Shown in pieces: positions 7,571 to 15,261 of a DNA stretch of 16,662 nucleotides. How positions within the stretch are numbered: position 1 is the first letter of the stretch; every line of letters begins with the position of its first letter. The DNA is from Caulobacteraceae bacterium (GTDB lineage: Bacteria; Pseudomonadota; Alphaproteobacteria; Caulobacterales; Caulobacteraceae): contig JASLDZ010000167.1 of assembly GCA_030151985.1 (NCBI GenBank), positions 1 through 16,662 on the forward strand, given 5' to 3'. The position numbers were made by a program, and so were the translations under genes. The notes under the pieces are model-generated. The model was not told the DNA's origin and ran no database searches. It saw only the letters and a list, made by a program, of their open reading frames with translations.

Positions 7571-10186
7571 TCACCGGCTGCGTCCGCGCGTGCCCGATGT
7601 CGTATCGCCCAATATGGCGAGCGTTAGGCGCAGCGTGATCGAGTCCGACGTGCCGAGCACGCTCGCGTAGGTTTCGTCATGCGTGTAGATGGCGTCCACC
7701 CTCACGCACTCGTCATGATATGTCAGGATCAGCTGCGACTGCGGAAAGACGTTCTGTCGCAGGTCGCGGCTGATGACGCCGCTGAGGCTCCAGTTCTTCG
7801 TGATCGCCACGCCGCCGACGAACTGCGCGTCCTCCACCCGTCCCACGGTGGTGACGCCGTTGCTGCCGATCACCAGCCCGCTCTCGTTGTACGAGTAGCG
7901 CAGGGCGGCGTTGAAGCGGCTGAAGCCGACGTTCACGCCCGCCTCGTTGCGGTGGACAGCCAGCGTCTCGGCGTCCAGGCGCTGGCGCACGAAGAAGGAC
8001 ATGCCCGCGATCGGGCTGACGGTCGCGCCGTACACCCAGTCCGAGGCCGTGCCCTGCACGCCGCTGGTGGGCAGGAAGGCGTTGTCGGCCTGGGTGCGGA
8101 ACACCCGGCCCGCCGTCAGGGTGGCGCTGTGGCCGGCGCCCCACAGAATGTCGGCGCGGCCGCCCACGTTGGCGCGGAAGCCGCTTTCCTCCAGGTCGTA
8201 GCCGGGCAGGCGGTTCTGCGAGAACAGGTTGGTCTCGTCGAACTCGAAGGCGACGCTGTCCTCGTCCGGGATGTTCGGGTCGAGCTTCAGGCGCGGCGAA
8301 TAGGCCAGCTGCACCACCGGCTCCAGGATCACGCTGCCGGTCGCGCCGATCGGACGGTAGAAGGGCCAGCTGGCCGTCACGCCCGCCGTGGCGTCGCCGC
8401 GCGTGACGACCCCGTCCGCCGCCGCGACGGTGTTCACGCCCGCGACGCGCGTGGTGATCGTCGCGTCGTCCAGCCCGTACACGTCGCCGCGCGCCTGAAG
8501 GTAAGGCTGCAGGCGCAGCCCGCCGTCCAGGGTGAAGTCGCGCCGCCACTCGGCCTCGCCGCTCGCCCGCCGGCTGCTGGTGAAGTTGAGGACGCCGCCG
8601 CGGTCCGACAGGCTGGTCAGGAGGGGATCGACGTTGCCCGGCCGCTCCGGCCCGCGCGGGATCAGCGCGTTGTCGGGGTCGAGCACCGAGTCCACCGCGT
8701 CGCTGCGGCTCAGCACCACCCCGCTGGCGCGCAGGCGCAGCCGGCCGCCGAAGACCGGCGCCTGCGGGTCCCAGCGGGCGTCGATCATCGGGCCCACGAA
8801 CGGGAAGGACTTGCTGCTCTCGTAGAGGCCGCGCCCCAGCGCGTCGGTCCCGTAGGCCCGGAGCGACTGGAAGCTCATCGCCGAGATCGACAGGAACGAC
8901 GACATGTCGATCCTCTGGGTGAACACCTGGCTGATCAGGCGGTCGGTGTCGGCGGGGAAGGGGCCCCGGTCCTGGAACACCTCGGGGATGGAGTAGCGGC
9001 GGAAGAAGGTGGGGTCGGTGGTGCGCTCCAGCCCGAAGCCCCAGTCCCACGCCTTGGAGAGGTCGAAGCGGCCGTTGGCCAGGATGTAGCTGCGGTTGGT
9101 GTCGTCGCCGTAGGTCCCGTGGCTGTCGAACAGGGCCTCGTGCGTGTAGCCCGCCCGGATGTCGAGCGAGCCGGAGTAGAAGCGCTCCCGGTACTGCACG
9201 TTCAGCAGCGGGTTGACCTTGGTGTTGATCTGCGGCGCGACCGTCAGGTCGGCGTAGTCGCTCAGCGCGAAGTAGTAGGGCTGCTCGTACGAGAATCCGC
9301 GCCGCTTGGAGACGGCGATCTTGGGCGCCAGGAGGCCCGAGCGGCGGTCCGACTCCGGATCCGGATGCCAGAACAGCGGCGCGTAGAACACCGGCACGCC
9401 CAGCACGCGGATCACCGCGTGGCGGTAATAGACCACGCCGTGGACCTTGTCCTCGATGATGGTCGAGGCCTGGATCGAGAAGGTCGGCGTCTTGGGCGTG
9501 ACGCCGTCGGCCTTGCAGATGGCGCAGGGCGTCAGGATCGCGCTTCTGAACTCGTTGACGGTCTCGCTGCGCTTGATGGCGGTTCCGGCGGCGACGGTGG
9601 TGAGCGGGCTCTTGGTCGTGCCCCCGCCCAGCCGCGCGGCGAAGCCCGTGGCGACGCCGGCGCGCAGCTGGTCGTCCAGCTCGGTGTCCTGGCTGTACTC
9701 GACCGAGCCGTCGGCGTTGACGATGGTCACGTTCCCCGTGGCGCGCACGAGCCCGGAGACGGTGTCGTAGACCACCTTGTCCGCGCGGAGGGTGCGGCCG
9801 TTGACCCGCGCCTCCACGTGCCCCTGGCCGCTGACCAGCTTGCGGCCGCGGTCGTCCACCAGGACGTCCGCCTCGAGGTAGATCTCGTTCGACGCCAGCC
9901 CGTCCGCGCCCGGCGCGACAGGGGCGATGCGCGGGGCGGGGGGCGGGGCGCCGAAGGTGGGCAGGAGCCCCGGCGGCGTCAGGAGGCCGGGCGGCGTGTG
10001 CTGCGGGTCCAGCGCGCCCGACTGCGAGGTGACCTGCGGATTGCCCGCCGCGTCGATCTGGGCCGCGGCGGGCGCCGCCGTCGCCAGGGCGACGAGCGCC
10101 GGTCCCGCCAGCCAGGCGCGTCCAGGGCGAGACCCGCGCGCACGAGAGGGCGGAGGCGTCCGGATCGACCGGAGCGGCGGGGTCAC
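7571..10186 (-). CDS. lptD: LPS-assembly protein LptD (Imp/OstA)
   Basis: Outer-membrane beta-barrel that, with lipoprotein LptE, inserts lipopolysaccharide into the outer leaflet. The product is 871 aa. It has a long basic N terminus and a signal peptide ending near residue 43 (APAAAQ), then a Pro-rich linker (to about 90). An OstA/LptA-type beta-jellyroll follows (YLEADVLVDDRGRKLVSGQGHVE, LRADKVVYDT, RATGNVTIVNADG; about 98-165). The barrel region includes VLGVPVFYAPLFWHPDPESDRRSGLL, a hallmark of the family. Only three cysteines occur in the whole protein: a CAIC pair (about 221 and 224) and one near the C terminus (about 827); E. coli LptD has four. The GTG start at 10186 has an AGAGGA 10 bases upstream. 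It is followed at once by surA, its own chaperone. Confidence 0.95.
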   Translation of the reverse strand: MTPPLRSIRTPPPSRARGSRPGRAWLAGPALVALATAAPAAAQIDAAGNPQVTSQSGALDPQHTPPGLLTPPGLLPTFGAPPPAPRIAPVAPGADGLASNEIYLEADVLVDDRGRKLVSGQGHVEARVNGRTLRADKVVYDTVSGLVRATGNVTIVNADGSVEYSQDTELDDQLRAGVATGFAARLGGGTTKSPLTTVAAGTAIKRSETVNEFRSAILTPCAICKADGVTPKTPTFSIQASTIIEDKVHGVVYYRHAVIRVLGVPVFYAPLFWHPDPESDRRSGLLAPKIAVSKRRGFSYEQPYYFALSDYADLTVAPQINTKVNPLLNVQYRERFYSGSLDIRAGYTHEALFDSHGTYGDDTNRSYILANGRFDLSKAWDWGFGLERTTDPTFFRRYSIPEVFQDRGPFPADTDRLISQVFTQRIDMSSFLSISAMSFQSLRAYGTDALGRGLYESSKSFPFVGPMIDARWDPQAPVFGGRLRLRASGVVLSRSDAVDSVLDPDNALIPRGPERPGNVDPLLTSLSDRGGVLNFTSSRRASGEAEWRRDFTLDGGLRLQPYLQARGDVYGLDDATITTRVAGVNTVAAADGVVTRGDATAGVTASWPFYRPIGATGSVILEPVVQLAYSPRLKLDPNIPDEDSVAFEFDETNLFSQNRLPGYDLEESGFRANVGGRADILWGAGHSATLTAGRVFRTQADNAFLPTSGVQGTASDWVYGATVSPIAGMSFFVRQRLDAETLAVHRNEAGVNVGFSRFNAALRYSYNESGLVIGSNGVTTVGRVEDAQFVGGVAITKNWSLSGVISRDLRQNVFPQSQLILTYHDECVRVDAIYTHDETYASVLGTSDSITLRLTLAILGDTTSGTRGRSR

Positions 10187-10296
10187 GGGCGCGGCATCCT
10201 CTCAGCGCGCGCCGCCGCGACGGCGCGGCGACGGGGAACGGTCACGCCGGTCTTCCGCCGGCTGCCCCGGTTTCCTCCGACACCCGCAGGGGGAAA
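10187..10296 (-). other. lptG-lptD intergenic spacer with GC-rich stem-loop
   Basis: This 110-bp gap is the only sizeable break inside the minus-strand run. It contains a perfect 7-bp stem-loop at 10213-10230 (CGCCGCG, loop ACGG, CGCGGCG on the plus strand), 26 bases before the lptD start. No T-run follows, so it is not a clear intrinsic terminator. It might modulate lptD translation, but in DNA this GC-rich short stems also arise by chance. I see no convincing promoter. Confidence 0.4.
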
Positions 10297-11409
10297 TCAA
10301 CCGTCCTCGGTGTAGAGCAGCAACGTCACGCCCGCGAGTAGCGCCAAGGACGCAGGGGCCCAGGCGGCGAGCGCGATCGGGGCCACCTGCGCGCGGCCCA
10401 GCGCCTGGCACAGCTGTCCGACGAAGAAGAACAGGAACCCCAGTCCGACGCCGGCCCCCGCGAGCGCCGCCAGCCCTCCCAGCCGCTGCAGCCGCAACGA
10501 GAAGGCGGCCGCCAGGATCGCCATGGCCGCGTACATCAGCGGCGTCGCGAGGAGCTGTTGCCACTGGAGCCGGTAGCTCACCGCGGAGAAGCCCGCCGCC
10601 TCCGTCCGGGCGATCATGCCCGGCAGGCTCCAGAACGGGATGGAGCCGGGGGAGGAGAACCGCTCCAGCGCCGACCGCTCGTCCAGGGTGGAGGGCAGCG
10701 AGAGCGCGCCGATCAGCGTCGCGGGCTGGCCGGGGGAGCCTTCCCGTACGTGGCTCAGCACCCAGTTGCCCCGCTGCAGGCGGGCCTCCTGCGCGTCGTA
10801 GCGGCGGCTGAAGACCAGCGCGCCGCCCGGCTCGACGGAGAAGACGAACAGCGACACGTCCCTCAGCCGCACGCCGTCGCGGCCCTCGCGGGCGGCGGCG
10901 CGCACGATCACCTGCTGGGTCCTGGAGCCCTGGCGCAGCCACACCGTCTTGGGTCCCACATCCAGGTAGCCGCTCATCAGCTGCGCCTTGTCGCTCTCGT
11001 AGCGGTCGTTCATCGCGGCCGTGACGGGGTTCAGCGCCGAGATGCTGAAGACGCCCACCAGCGCGGCGGCGACGGCGGCGGGCAGGGTGAAGCGCCAGGC
11101 CGAGACGCCCGCCGCCCGCATGGCGGTCAGCTCGCTGCGCCGGTTCATGTTGGCGAAGGCGCCCAGCACGCCGAACAGGAAGGCGAACGGGAACAGGATC
11201 AGGATCACGCTCGGCGACTGCAGCAGCGTCAGCCCTATCAGCTGGACCACAGAGCTGTCCTTGGCGCGCACGCCGACGTCGCGCGAGATCGACACGAAGT
11301 CGACCAGGAGGATGATCGCGCTGATCACCGCCAGCGCCATCGCCACGCCCCACAGCGTGCGGACCAGCACGTAGCGCTGGATGCGCCCGAGTCCGGGAAC
11401 GCCGCTCAT
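10297..11409 (-). CDS. lptG: LPS export ABC transporter permease LptG
   Basis: Inner-membrane permease that pairs with LptF and two LptB ATPases to pull LPS out of the membrane and push it onto the LptC-LptA bridge. The product is 370 aa. It has two N-terminal membrane segments (about 17-38 and 57-85, including SPSVILILFPFAFLFGVLGA). The cytoplasmic coupling-helix region is NMNRRSELTAMRAAGVS, where E-L-T-A-x-R-A-x-G is the LptF/G signature for contacting LptB. A third segment and a periplasmic beta-jellyroll (about 130-270) follow, then C-terminal segments (QLLATPLMYAAMAILAAAFSLR and following). The ATG at 11409 makes an ATGA overlap with the lptF stop. LptF and LptG are told apart by order and by the longer periplasmic motif; their labels could in principle be swapped. 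Confidence 0.93.
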   Translation of the reverse strand: MSGVPGLGRIQRYVLVRTLWGVAMALAVISAIILLVDFVSISRDVGVRAKDSSVVQLIGLTLLQSPSVILILFPFAFLFGVLGAFANMNRRSELTAMRAAGVSAWRFTLPAAVAAALVGVFSISALNPVTAAMNDRYESDKAQLMSGYLDVGPKTVWLRQGSRTQQVIVRAAAREGRDGVRLRDVSLFVFSVEPGGALVFSRRYDAQEARLQRGNWVLSHVREGSPGQPATLIGALSLPSTLDERSALERFSSPGSIPFWSLPGMIARTEAAGFSAVSYRLQWQQLLATPLMYAAMAILAAAFSLRLQRLGGLAALAGAGVGLGFLFFFVGQLCQALGRAQVAPIALAAWAPASLALLAGVTLLLYTEDG

Positions 11410-12548
11410 GCCGGCAGCCGCTGCAGGGGGGGCGCGCCGAGCGCCGCCCCTGGGCCCAGCGCCCGCACGCCCGCGCCTCCGAAGAGCCTCCGCCCGATCC
11501 ACACCGCGGGAACGAGCGGGATCAGCCACTGCAGGAGGTTGAGCGCCGGGGTGGAGTCGCAGGCCGCCTGCGCGGCGAACCCCAGGATCCGGATCCCGCC
11601 CGCCGCCGCCGCCGCCAGCGCGATCCGGCGGCCGTAGCCCAGCCGGCTGAAGGCGCCCCCCAGGACCGCGTTCAGGGCCAGGATCACGAAGGTGATTGTG
11701 TAGAGCGGCGAGGTCAGCCGCGCGTTCCCCTCGGCCAGCAGCTTCTTCTTGTTGTTCCGCTCCCAGTCATAGCGCTTGTCCGGGAAGAACAGCTCATGCG
11801 GATAGCGGTCAGAGACCTTGTAGTGCACCTCCTCCGTCGTGTTCACATACGGCGCGAGGTCGAACACGTTGTCGGCGAAGGCGAGGAAGTTCAGCACGTC
11901 GTGGTTGTTGAACTCCTGACGGGAGCCGTCGCTCAGCACCATCACGGGCTGCCCGCCGCGCTTGACGATCACCCCCCGCTTGGCCGCGAAGGTGGCGGAG
12001 CGGCCCTGGCCCCGGTCCTGGTAGATGAAGACGTTGCGCAGGTTCCCCGCGCCGTCCGAATCCTGCGCGTAGATGGTCAGCCCCTGCGACGGCTCGTTGA
12101 ACTCGCCCTCGTGCACCAGGGTGGCGACGAGGTCGGTGCGCACCTTGAACAGCTCCTCGCGCATCCGCCGCGTCGCCCAGGGCTGCACCCACAGGTTGAC
12201 CACGAGCGTCAGGAGCGCGGCCGCCACCGCCAGCCGCATGGCCGGCGCGCTCACCCGCCAGCGGCTCATCCCGCCCGCAAAGCAGACCACGATCTCCTGC
12301 TCGGTGTGCAGCCGGTTGAACGAGACGAGGCAGGCGACGAACAGCGCGATCGGCAGGGTGATGACCGCGGTGGAGGGCAGGCTGAGCGCCACCACCTTCA
12401 GGAACACGATCGCGCTCTGCCGCTGATCCACGATCAGGTTGAGCGTGGTCAGCATCTGGCTCAGCACCGCCAGCGTGGTCAGCGACACGACCGCCGCGAG
12501 CGTCGGCCAGCCGAGCTGGCGCAGCAGGTAGGTCTCGATCCGTCGCAT
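11406..12548 (-). CDS. lptF: LPS export ABC transporter permease LptF
   Basis: Partner permease of LptG. The product is 380 aa. The conserved start MRRIETYLLRQL is followed by membrane segments at about 13-35 and 50-80 (LPSTAVITLPIALFVACLVSF). Next comes the coupling-helix signature RLHTEQEIVVCFAGGMS, a third segment near 98-120 (VAAALLTLVVNLWVQPWA), then a periplasmic domain. The conserved LTSPLYTITFVILAL region comes before the last membrane segments. ATG 12548 is chosen because it gives the family's standard N terminus; an in-frame GTG at 12584 would add 12 atypical residues. No good Shine-Dalgarno precedes it. Probably first gene of the lptF-lptG-lptD-surA-pdxA-rsmA-GNAT run; divergent from pepA, as in E. 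coli. Confidence 0.93.
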   Translation of the reverse strand: MRRIETYLLRQLGWPTLAAVVSLTTLAVLSQMLTTLNLIVDQRQSAIVFLKVVALSLPSTAVITLPIALFVACLVSFNRLHTEQEIVVCFAGGMSRWRVSAPAMRLAVAAALLTLVVNLWVQPWATRRMREELFKVRTDLVATLVHEGEFNEPSQGLTIYAQDSDGAGNLRNVFIYQDRGQGRSATFAAKRGVIVKRGGQPVMVLSDGSRQEFNNHDVLNFLAFADNVFDLAPYVNTTEEVHYKVSDRYPHELFFPDKRYDWERNNKKKLLAEGNARLTSPLYTITFVILALNAVLGGAFSRLGYGRRIALAAAAAGGIRILGFAAQAACDSTPALNLLQWLIPLVPAVWIGRRLFGGAGVRALGPGAALGAPPLQRLPA

Positions 12549-12558
12549 CGGTCGGCCG

Positions 12559-12586
12559 CTTCTACACGCGTTGCGCGCCGCCACAA
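12559..12586 (-). promoter_or_regulatory. Possible lptF promoter (sigma-70, Caulobacter-like)
   Basis: On the minus strand, TTGTGGC (12586-12580) and TGTAGAAG (12566-12559) are separated by 13 bases. This partly matches the Caulobacter housekeeping consensus TTGACGS, N10-14, GCTANAWC. Transcription would start about 4 bases before the lptF ATG, giving an almost leaderless mRNA, which fits the lack of a Shine-Dalgarno. The match is imperfect. Confidence 0.3.
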
Positions 12587-12598
12587 CCGCGCTAAGAC
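12571..12598 (+). promoter_or_regulatory. Predicted pepA promoter (sigma-70, Caulobacter-like)
   Basis: TTGCGCG (12571-12577) and GCTAAGAC (12591-12598) are spaced by 13 bases. They fit the Caulobacter housekeeping consensus TTGACGS, N10-14, GCTANAWC with few mismatches. Expected transcription start is near 12605, leaving a leader of about 30 bases before pepA. It overlaps the candidate lptF promoter on the other strand. Confidence 0.45.
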
Positions 12599-12634
12599 CG
12601 GAGGGCCTTCCGCCCGACCCGAGACCCGCCGCGC

Positions 12635-14104
12635 ATGGACATCGCCTTCGTCGCCCAGCCCTCCGCGACCGCCGTGGCCGTCCTGGCCTTCGAGGACGAG
12701 GCCCCCGCCGGGCCGCTCGCCGCCTACGACGCGCGGACGCGGGGCGCGGTGGGGCGAGCCCTCGCCTCGGGCCGGTTCAGGGGCGCGAAGGGCTCCAGCC
12801 TCGACCTGCTCGCGCCGGCGGGGGATGGCCCCGTGCGCCTGCTCGTCGTCGGCGCGGGGGTGCGCGAGGCGTTCGGCGCGGCGGACGCGGAGCTCGCGGC
12901 CGCCTCCGCCTTCGCCGCCGTGAGGGCGAGCGGGCAGGAGAGCCTGGCGCTCGACTTCGACCCCACGCCCGAGCAGGCGGCCCACGCCGCCTTGGGCGTC
13001 GCGCTGGCCGCCTACCGCTTCGACCGGTACCGGACCAAGGAGAAGGCCGACGCCAAGACCTCGATCGCCCGCGTCGAGGTGGTCGTCTCCGACCCCGCCG
13101 CCGCCGAGGCCGCCTGGGCGCCGCTGAAGGCGCTGGCCGAGGGGATCGCCTTCACCCGCGACCTCGTCTCCGAACCGCCGAACGTGCTCCACCCCGAGGA
13201 ATTCGCCGCCCGCGTCAAGGCGCTGGAGCCGCTGGGGCTGGAGGTCGAGATCCTCGACGAGGCCGCCATGCAGGCGCTCGGCATGAACACGCTGCTGGCG
13301 GTCGGCCGCGGCTCGGCGCGCGAGAGCCGGCTGGCGGTGATCCGGTGGCAGGGCGCAAGCGACCCCGCCGCCCAGCCGGTCGCCTTCGTCGGCAAGGGCG
13401 TCTGCTTCGACTCCGGGGGCTTAAGCCTCAAGCCTGCCGACGGCATGGAGGACATGAAGTGGGACATGGGCGGCGCGGGCGCCGTCGCCGGCCTCATGCA
13501 CGTGCTCGCCGCCCGCAAGGCCAAGGTGAACGCGGTCGGGATCCTGGGGCTGGTCGAGAACATGCCCGACGGCGCCGCCATGCGTCCCGGCGACGTGGTC
13601 ACCTCCATGAGCGGCCAGACGGTGGAGATCATCAACACCGACGCGGAAGGACGCCTCGTGCTCGCCGACGCCCTCTGGTACTGCCAGGACCGGTTCAAGC
13701 CGGCCTTCATGGTCGACCTCGCCACCCTCACGGGCGCGATCATCGTGGCGCTGGGCCACGACTACGCCGGCCTGTTCTCCAACGATGACGTGTTGGCCGA
13801 GAGGCTGCTGGCGGCGGGCGAGGCGGAGGGAGACGCGCTGTGGCGCATGCCGCTACCGGCGAGCTACGACAAGCTGCTCGACAGCGCGATCGCCGACATG
13901 AAGAACATCGGCGGCCGCCCCGCCGGCTCCTCCACCGCCGCGCTGTTCCTGCAGCGGTTCGTGAACGGCACGCCCTGGGCGCACCTCGACATCGCCGCCG
14001 TGGCCTGGCGCAAGCCAGGGCCGAAGCCGACCTCCCCCGACGGCGCGACGGGCTTCGGCGTGCGCCTGCTGAACCGCCTGGTCGCGGACCACTATGAGGG
14101 GTGA
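12635..14104 (+). CDS. pepA: Leucyl aminopeptidase (M17 family, PepA)
   Basis: Two-metal aminopeptidase that removes N-terminal residues, Leu by preference, from cytoplasmic peptides; usually a hexamer. The product is 489 aa, the usual length. The N-terminal domain (to about residue 165) is variable as expected. The catalytic domain holds FVGKGVCFDSGGLSLKP, with the metal-binding Lys (about 254) and Asp of the family. It also holds MKWDMGGAGAV and the M17 signature NTDAEGRL at about 334-341. E. coli PepA also binds DNA (XerCD recombination and carAB regulation); nothing here shows whether this one does. The ATG at 12635 lies about 30 bases after the predicted promoter and has no strong Shine-Dalgarno. 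Followed by a hairpin-rich repeat and then holC, the same order as in E. coli. Confidence 0.96.
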   Translation: MDIAFVAQPSATAVAVLAFEDEAPAGPLAAYDARTRGAVGRALASGRFRGAKGSSLDLLAPAGDGPVRLLVVGAGVREAFGAADAELAAASAFAAVRASGQESLALDFDPTPEQAAHAALGVALAAYRFDRYRTKEKADAKTSIARVEVVVSDPAAAEAAWAPLKALAEGIAFTRDLVSEPPNVLHPEEFAARVKALEPLGLEVEILDEAAMQALGMNTLLAVGRGSARESRLAVIRWQGASDPAAQPVAFVGKGVCFDSGGLSLKPADGMEDMKWDMGGAGAVAGLMHVLAARKAKVNAVGILGLVENMPDGAAMRPGDVVTSMSGQTVEIINTDAEGRLVLADALWYCQDRFKPAFMVDLATLTGAIIVALGHDYAGLFSNDDVLAERLLAAGEAEGDALWRMPLPASYDKLLDSAIADMKNIGGRPAGSSTAALFLQRFVNGTPWAHLDIAAVAWRKPGPKPTSPDGATGFGVRLLNRLVADHYEG

Positions 14105-14113
14105 CGCCACCCA

Positions 14114-14311
14114 CACCTCTCCCCTTGCGGGAGAGGGAGGGGCCCGCGCGCGAAGCGCGTGGGAGGGTGAGGGGTCGCGCGACCTCTCGGCGCGGCAACA
14201 GCGGAGACAGGCGCGAACGATTGGTGGCGGAGCTGAGCGACGCTGCGCGTCGCACCCCTCACCCTCCCAGCCTGCGGCTGGGCCCCTCCTTCTCCCGCAA
14301 GGGGAGAGGTG
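14114..14311. repeat. Multi-hairpin inverted repeat pair between pepA and holC
   Basis: Two inverted copies: 14114-14175 (62 bp) and 14254-14311 (58 bp), separated by 78 bp. From the outside inwards, the arms match over 21 bases, have one mismatch, match for 10 more (GGAGGGGCCC), differ in the middle, and then match again for 15 (GGGAGGGTGAGGGGT). The differing middles are each self-complementary. In the left copy, 14143-14151 pairs with 14155-14163 (9 bp, one G-T) around GAA. In the right copy, 14266-14272 pairs with 14276-14282 (7 bp) around TGC. Each copy also has an outer hairpin (CTCTCCC/GGGAGAG in the left one). The element starts 9 bases after the pepA stop. It looks like the dispersed intergenic palindromic elements (RIME/REP-like) of alphaproteobacteria. 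Confidence 0.9.
14303..14309 (+). promoter_or_regulatory. holC ribosome-binding site located inside the repeat
   Basis: GGAGAGG lies 5 bases before the GTG at 14315 and is part of the right arm of the inverted repeat. It decides the start over the GTG at 14309, which would sit on top of the Shine-Dalgarno. Folding of the two arms would bury this site. Confidence 0.6.
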
Positions 14312-14314
14312 TCA

Positions 14315-14770
14315 GTGACCTGCGAGGTCTGGTTCTACCACCTGGAGCGCTTCGGCCCCGAGGCGGTGCTCCCCGAGCTCCTGCGCCGCACGCTGGACCG
14401 CGGCTGGCGCGCCCTCGTTCGCAGCCCCGACGCCTCCCGCCTCGCCGCCCTGGACGCCGCGCTGTGGACCGCCGGCCGCCCGGAGGCCGTCCTCCCCCAC
14501 GGCCTCGCCACCGAGCCTCACGCCGACCGCCAGCCCATCCTCCTCGCCGCCGACGACGCCAACCCCAACGGCGCCCACGCCCTGTTCCTGCTCGACGGCG
14601 CGGAGCCCGGCCCGCTGGACGGCTACGCCCGCTGCCTCGACCTGTTCGACGGCCGCGACGACCAGGCGGTCGCGGCCGCCCGCGCGCGATGGAAGACGGC
14701 GAAGGCGCAAGGCGCTAGCCTCTCCTACTGGCGCCAGACGGAAGGCGGACGATGGGAGAAGCAGGCATGA
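14315..14770 (+). CDS. holC: DNA polymerase III subunit chi (HolC)
   Basis: Chi links the clamp loader (through psi, where present) to single-stranded DNA-binding protein at the replication fork. The product is 151 aa, the normal length. The N terminus CEVWFYHLERFGPEAVLPEL is typical of the family, followed by WRALVRSPD, an LWT-x(n)-LPHGLATEPHADRQPILL segment corresponding to the chi W-x(n)-FLPHG region, and a C-terminal CLDLFDGRDDQAVAAARARWK stretch. The start at GTG 14315 rests on Shine-Dalgarno spacing. Located directly after pepA, as in E. coli, but with a repeat inserted in the gap; the following lipoprotein gene overlaps its stop by 4 bases (ATGA). Confidence 0.93.
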   Translation: MTCEVWFYHLERFGPEAVLPELLRRTLDRGWRALVRSPDASRLAALDAALWTAGRPEAVLPHGLATEPHADRQPILLAADDANPNGAHALFLLDGAEPGPLDGYARCLDLFDGRDDQAVAAARARWKTAKAQGASLSYWRQTEGGRWEKQA

Positions 14771-15132
14771 GGCGGATCGTCTTCGGGTTCGTCGCGGTCG
14801 CCGCGTTGGCGGGCTGCGCCCCCAAGGTCCTCCCCGTGGACGCCGCGGGCCGCACCTCGGCGCTCCCCACCGGCCCCGCCGCCACCACCGCCCAGAGCCC
14901 GCAGCCGCCAGAGCCCACCGCCTCGCCCCCCGGCCCCAACGACCAGTGCGGCGCCGCCGACCTCGCCTACCTCGTCGGCAAGTCGCGCACCGAAATCCCC
15001 GTGCCGGTGGACCCCTCCAAGCGCCGCGTGGTCTGCACCACCTGCCCGGTGACGCAGGACTTCCGCCCGGACCGCCAGACGATCACCTACGACGCGGGGA
15101 CGGGGCTGGTGGTGGGGGTGAAGTGCGGGTGA
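14767..15132 (+). CDS. Small lipoprotein with I78 peptidase-inhibitor-like domain
   Basis: Protein of 121 aa. Residues 1-16 are a lipoprotein signal peptide and LAGC (14-17) is the lipobox, with Cys17 as lipidated residue. Residue +2 is Ala, not Asp, so transport to the outer membrane is expected. A Pro/Ala/Thr-rich linker fills about 18-58. The C-terminal domain (59-121) has a Cys-Gly-Ala-Ala start, VGKSRTEIPVPVDPSKRR, and the pattern TQDFRPDRQTITYDAGTGLVVGVKCG. The D-x-R-x-D-R-x-x-x-x-x-D ... C-G end is typical of the I78 family of serine-protease inhibitors. Four Cys (61, 90, 93, 120) could form disulfides; the 90/93 pair is a CTTC. The ATG at 14767 overlaps the holC stop (ATGA); an ATG at 14752 would spoil the signal peptide little but is less likely. 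Target protease unknown. Confidence 0.8.
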   Translation: MRRIVFGFVAVAALAGCAPKVLPVDAAGRTSALPTGPAATTAQSPQPPEPTASPPGPNDQCGAADLAYLVGKSRTEIPVPVDPSKRRVVCTTCPVTQDFRPDRQTITYDAGTGLVVGVKCG

Positions 15133-15201
15133 GTGTCGGCGGTGTAAAGGTGGTGGAAGGCTGACCGCATCCGACCCCGGGCTTAGACCAAGTGTTTCAA
15201 T

Positions 15202-15261
15202 CCTCCCCATCGCAGATGGGGAGGTGGACCGCAGGGCCGGAGGGGCCGCGCGATAGCGCGG
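15202..15261. repeat. Left multi-hairpin repeat flanking the DUF559 gene
   Basis: A perfect 10-bp stem (15202-15211 with 15215-15224, loop GCA) is followed by a linker containing GGAGGGGCC (15239-15247). A second perfect stem comes next (15246-15251 with 15256-15261, loop GATA). It has the same layout as the pepA-holC element: outer hairpin, GGAGGGGCC core, variable inner hairpin. Confidence 0.85.

Noticed and set aside
10183..10197. Four-codon minigene (ATG to TGA) overlapping the lptD start
   Set aside because: The purine-rich site touches the ATG with no spacing, and such a short frame arises easily by chance.
7679..10315. Long open frame (878 codons) antisense to lptD
   Set aside because: Its translation is low-complexity, rich in Arg, Ala, Gly, Val and His, with no recognisable domain. 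Such frames are expected opposite real genes at this GC content, and lptD is unmistakable.
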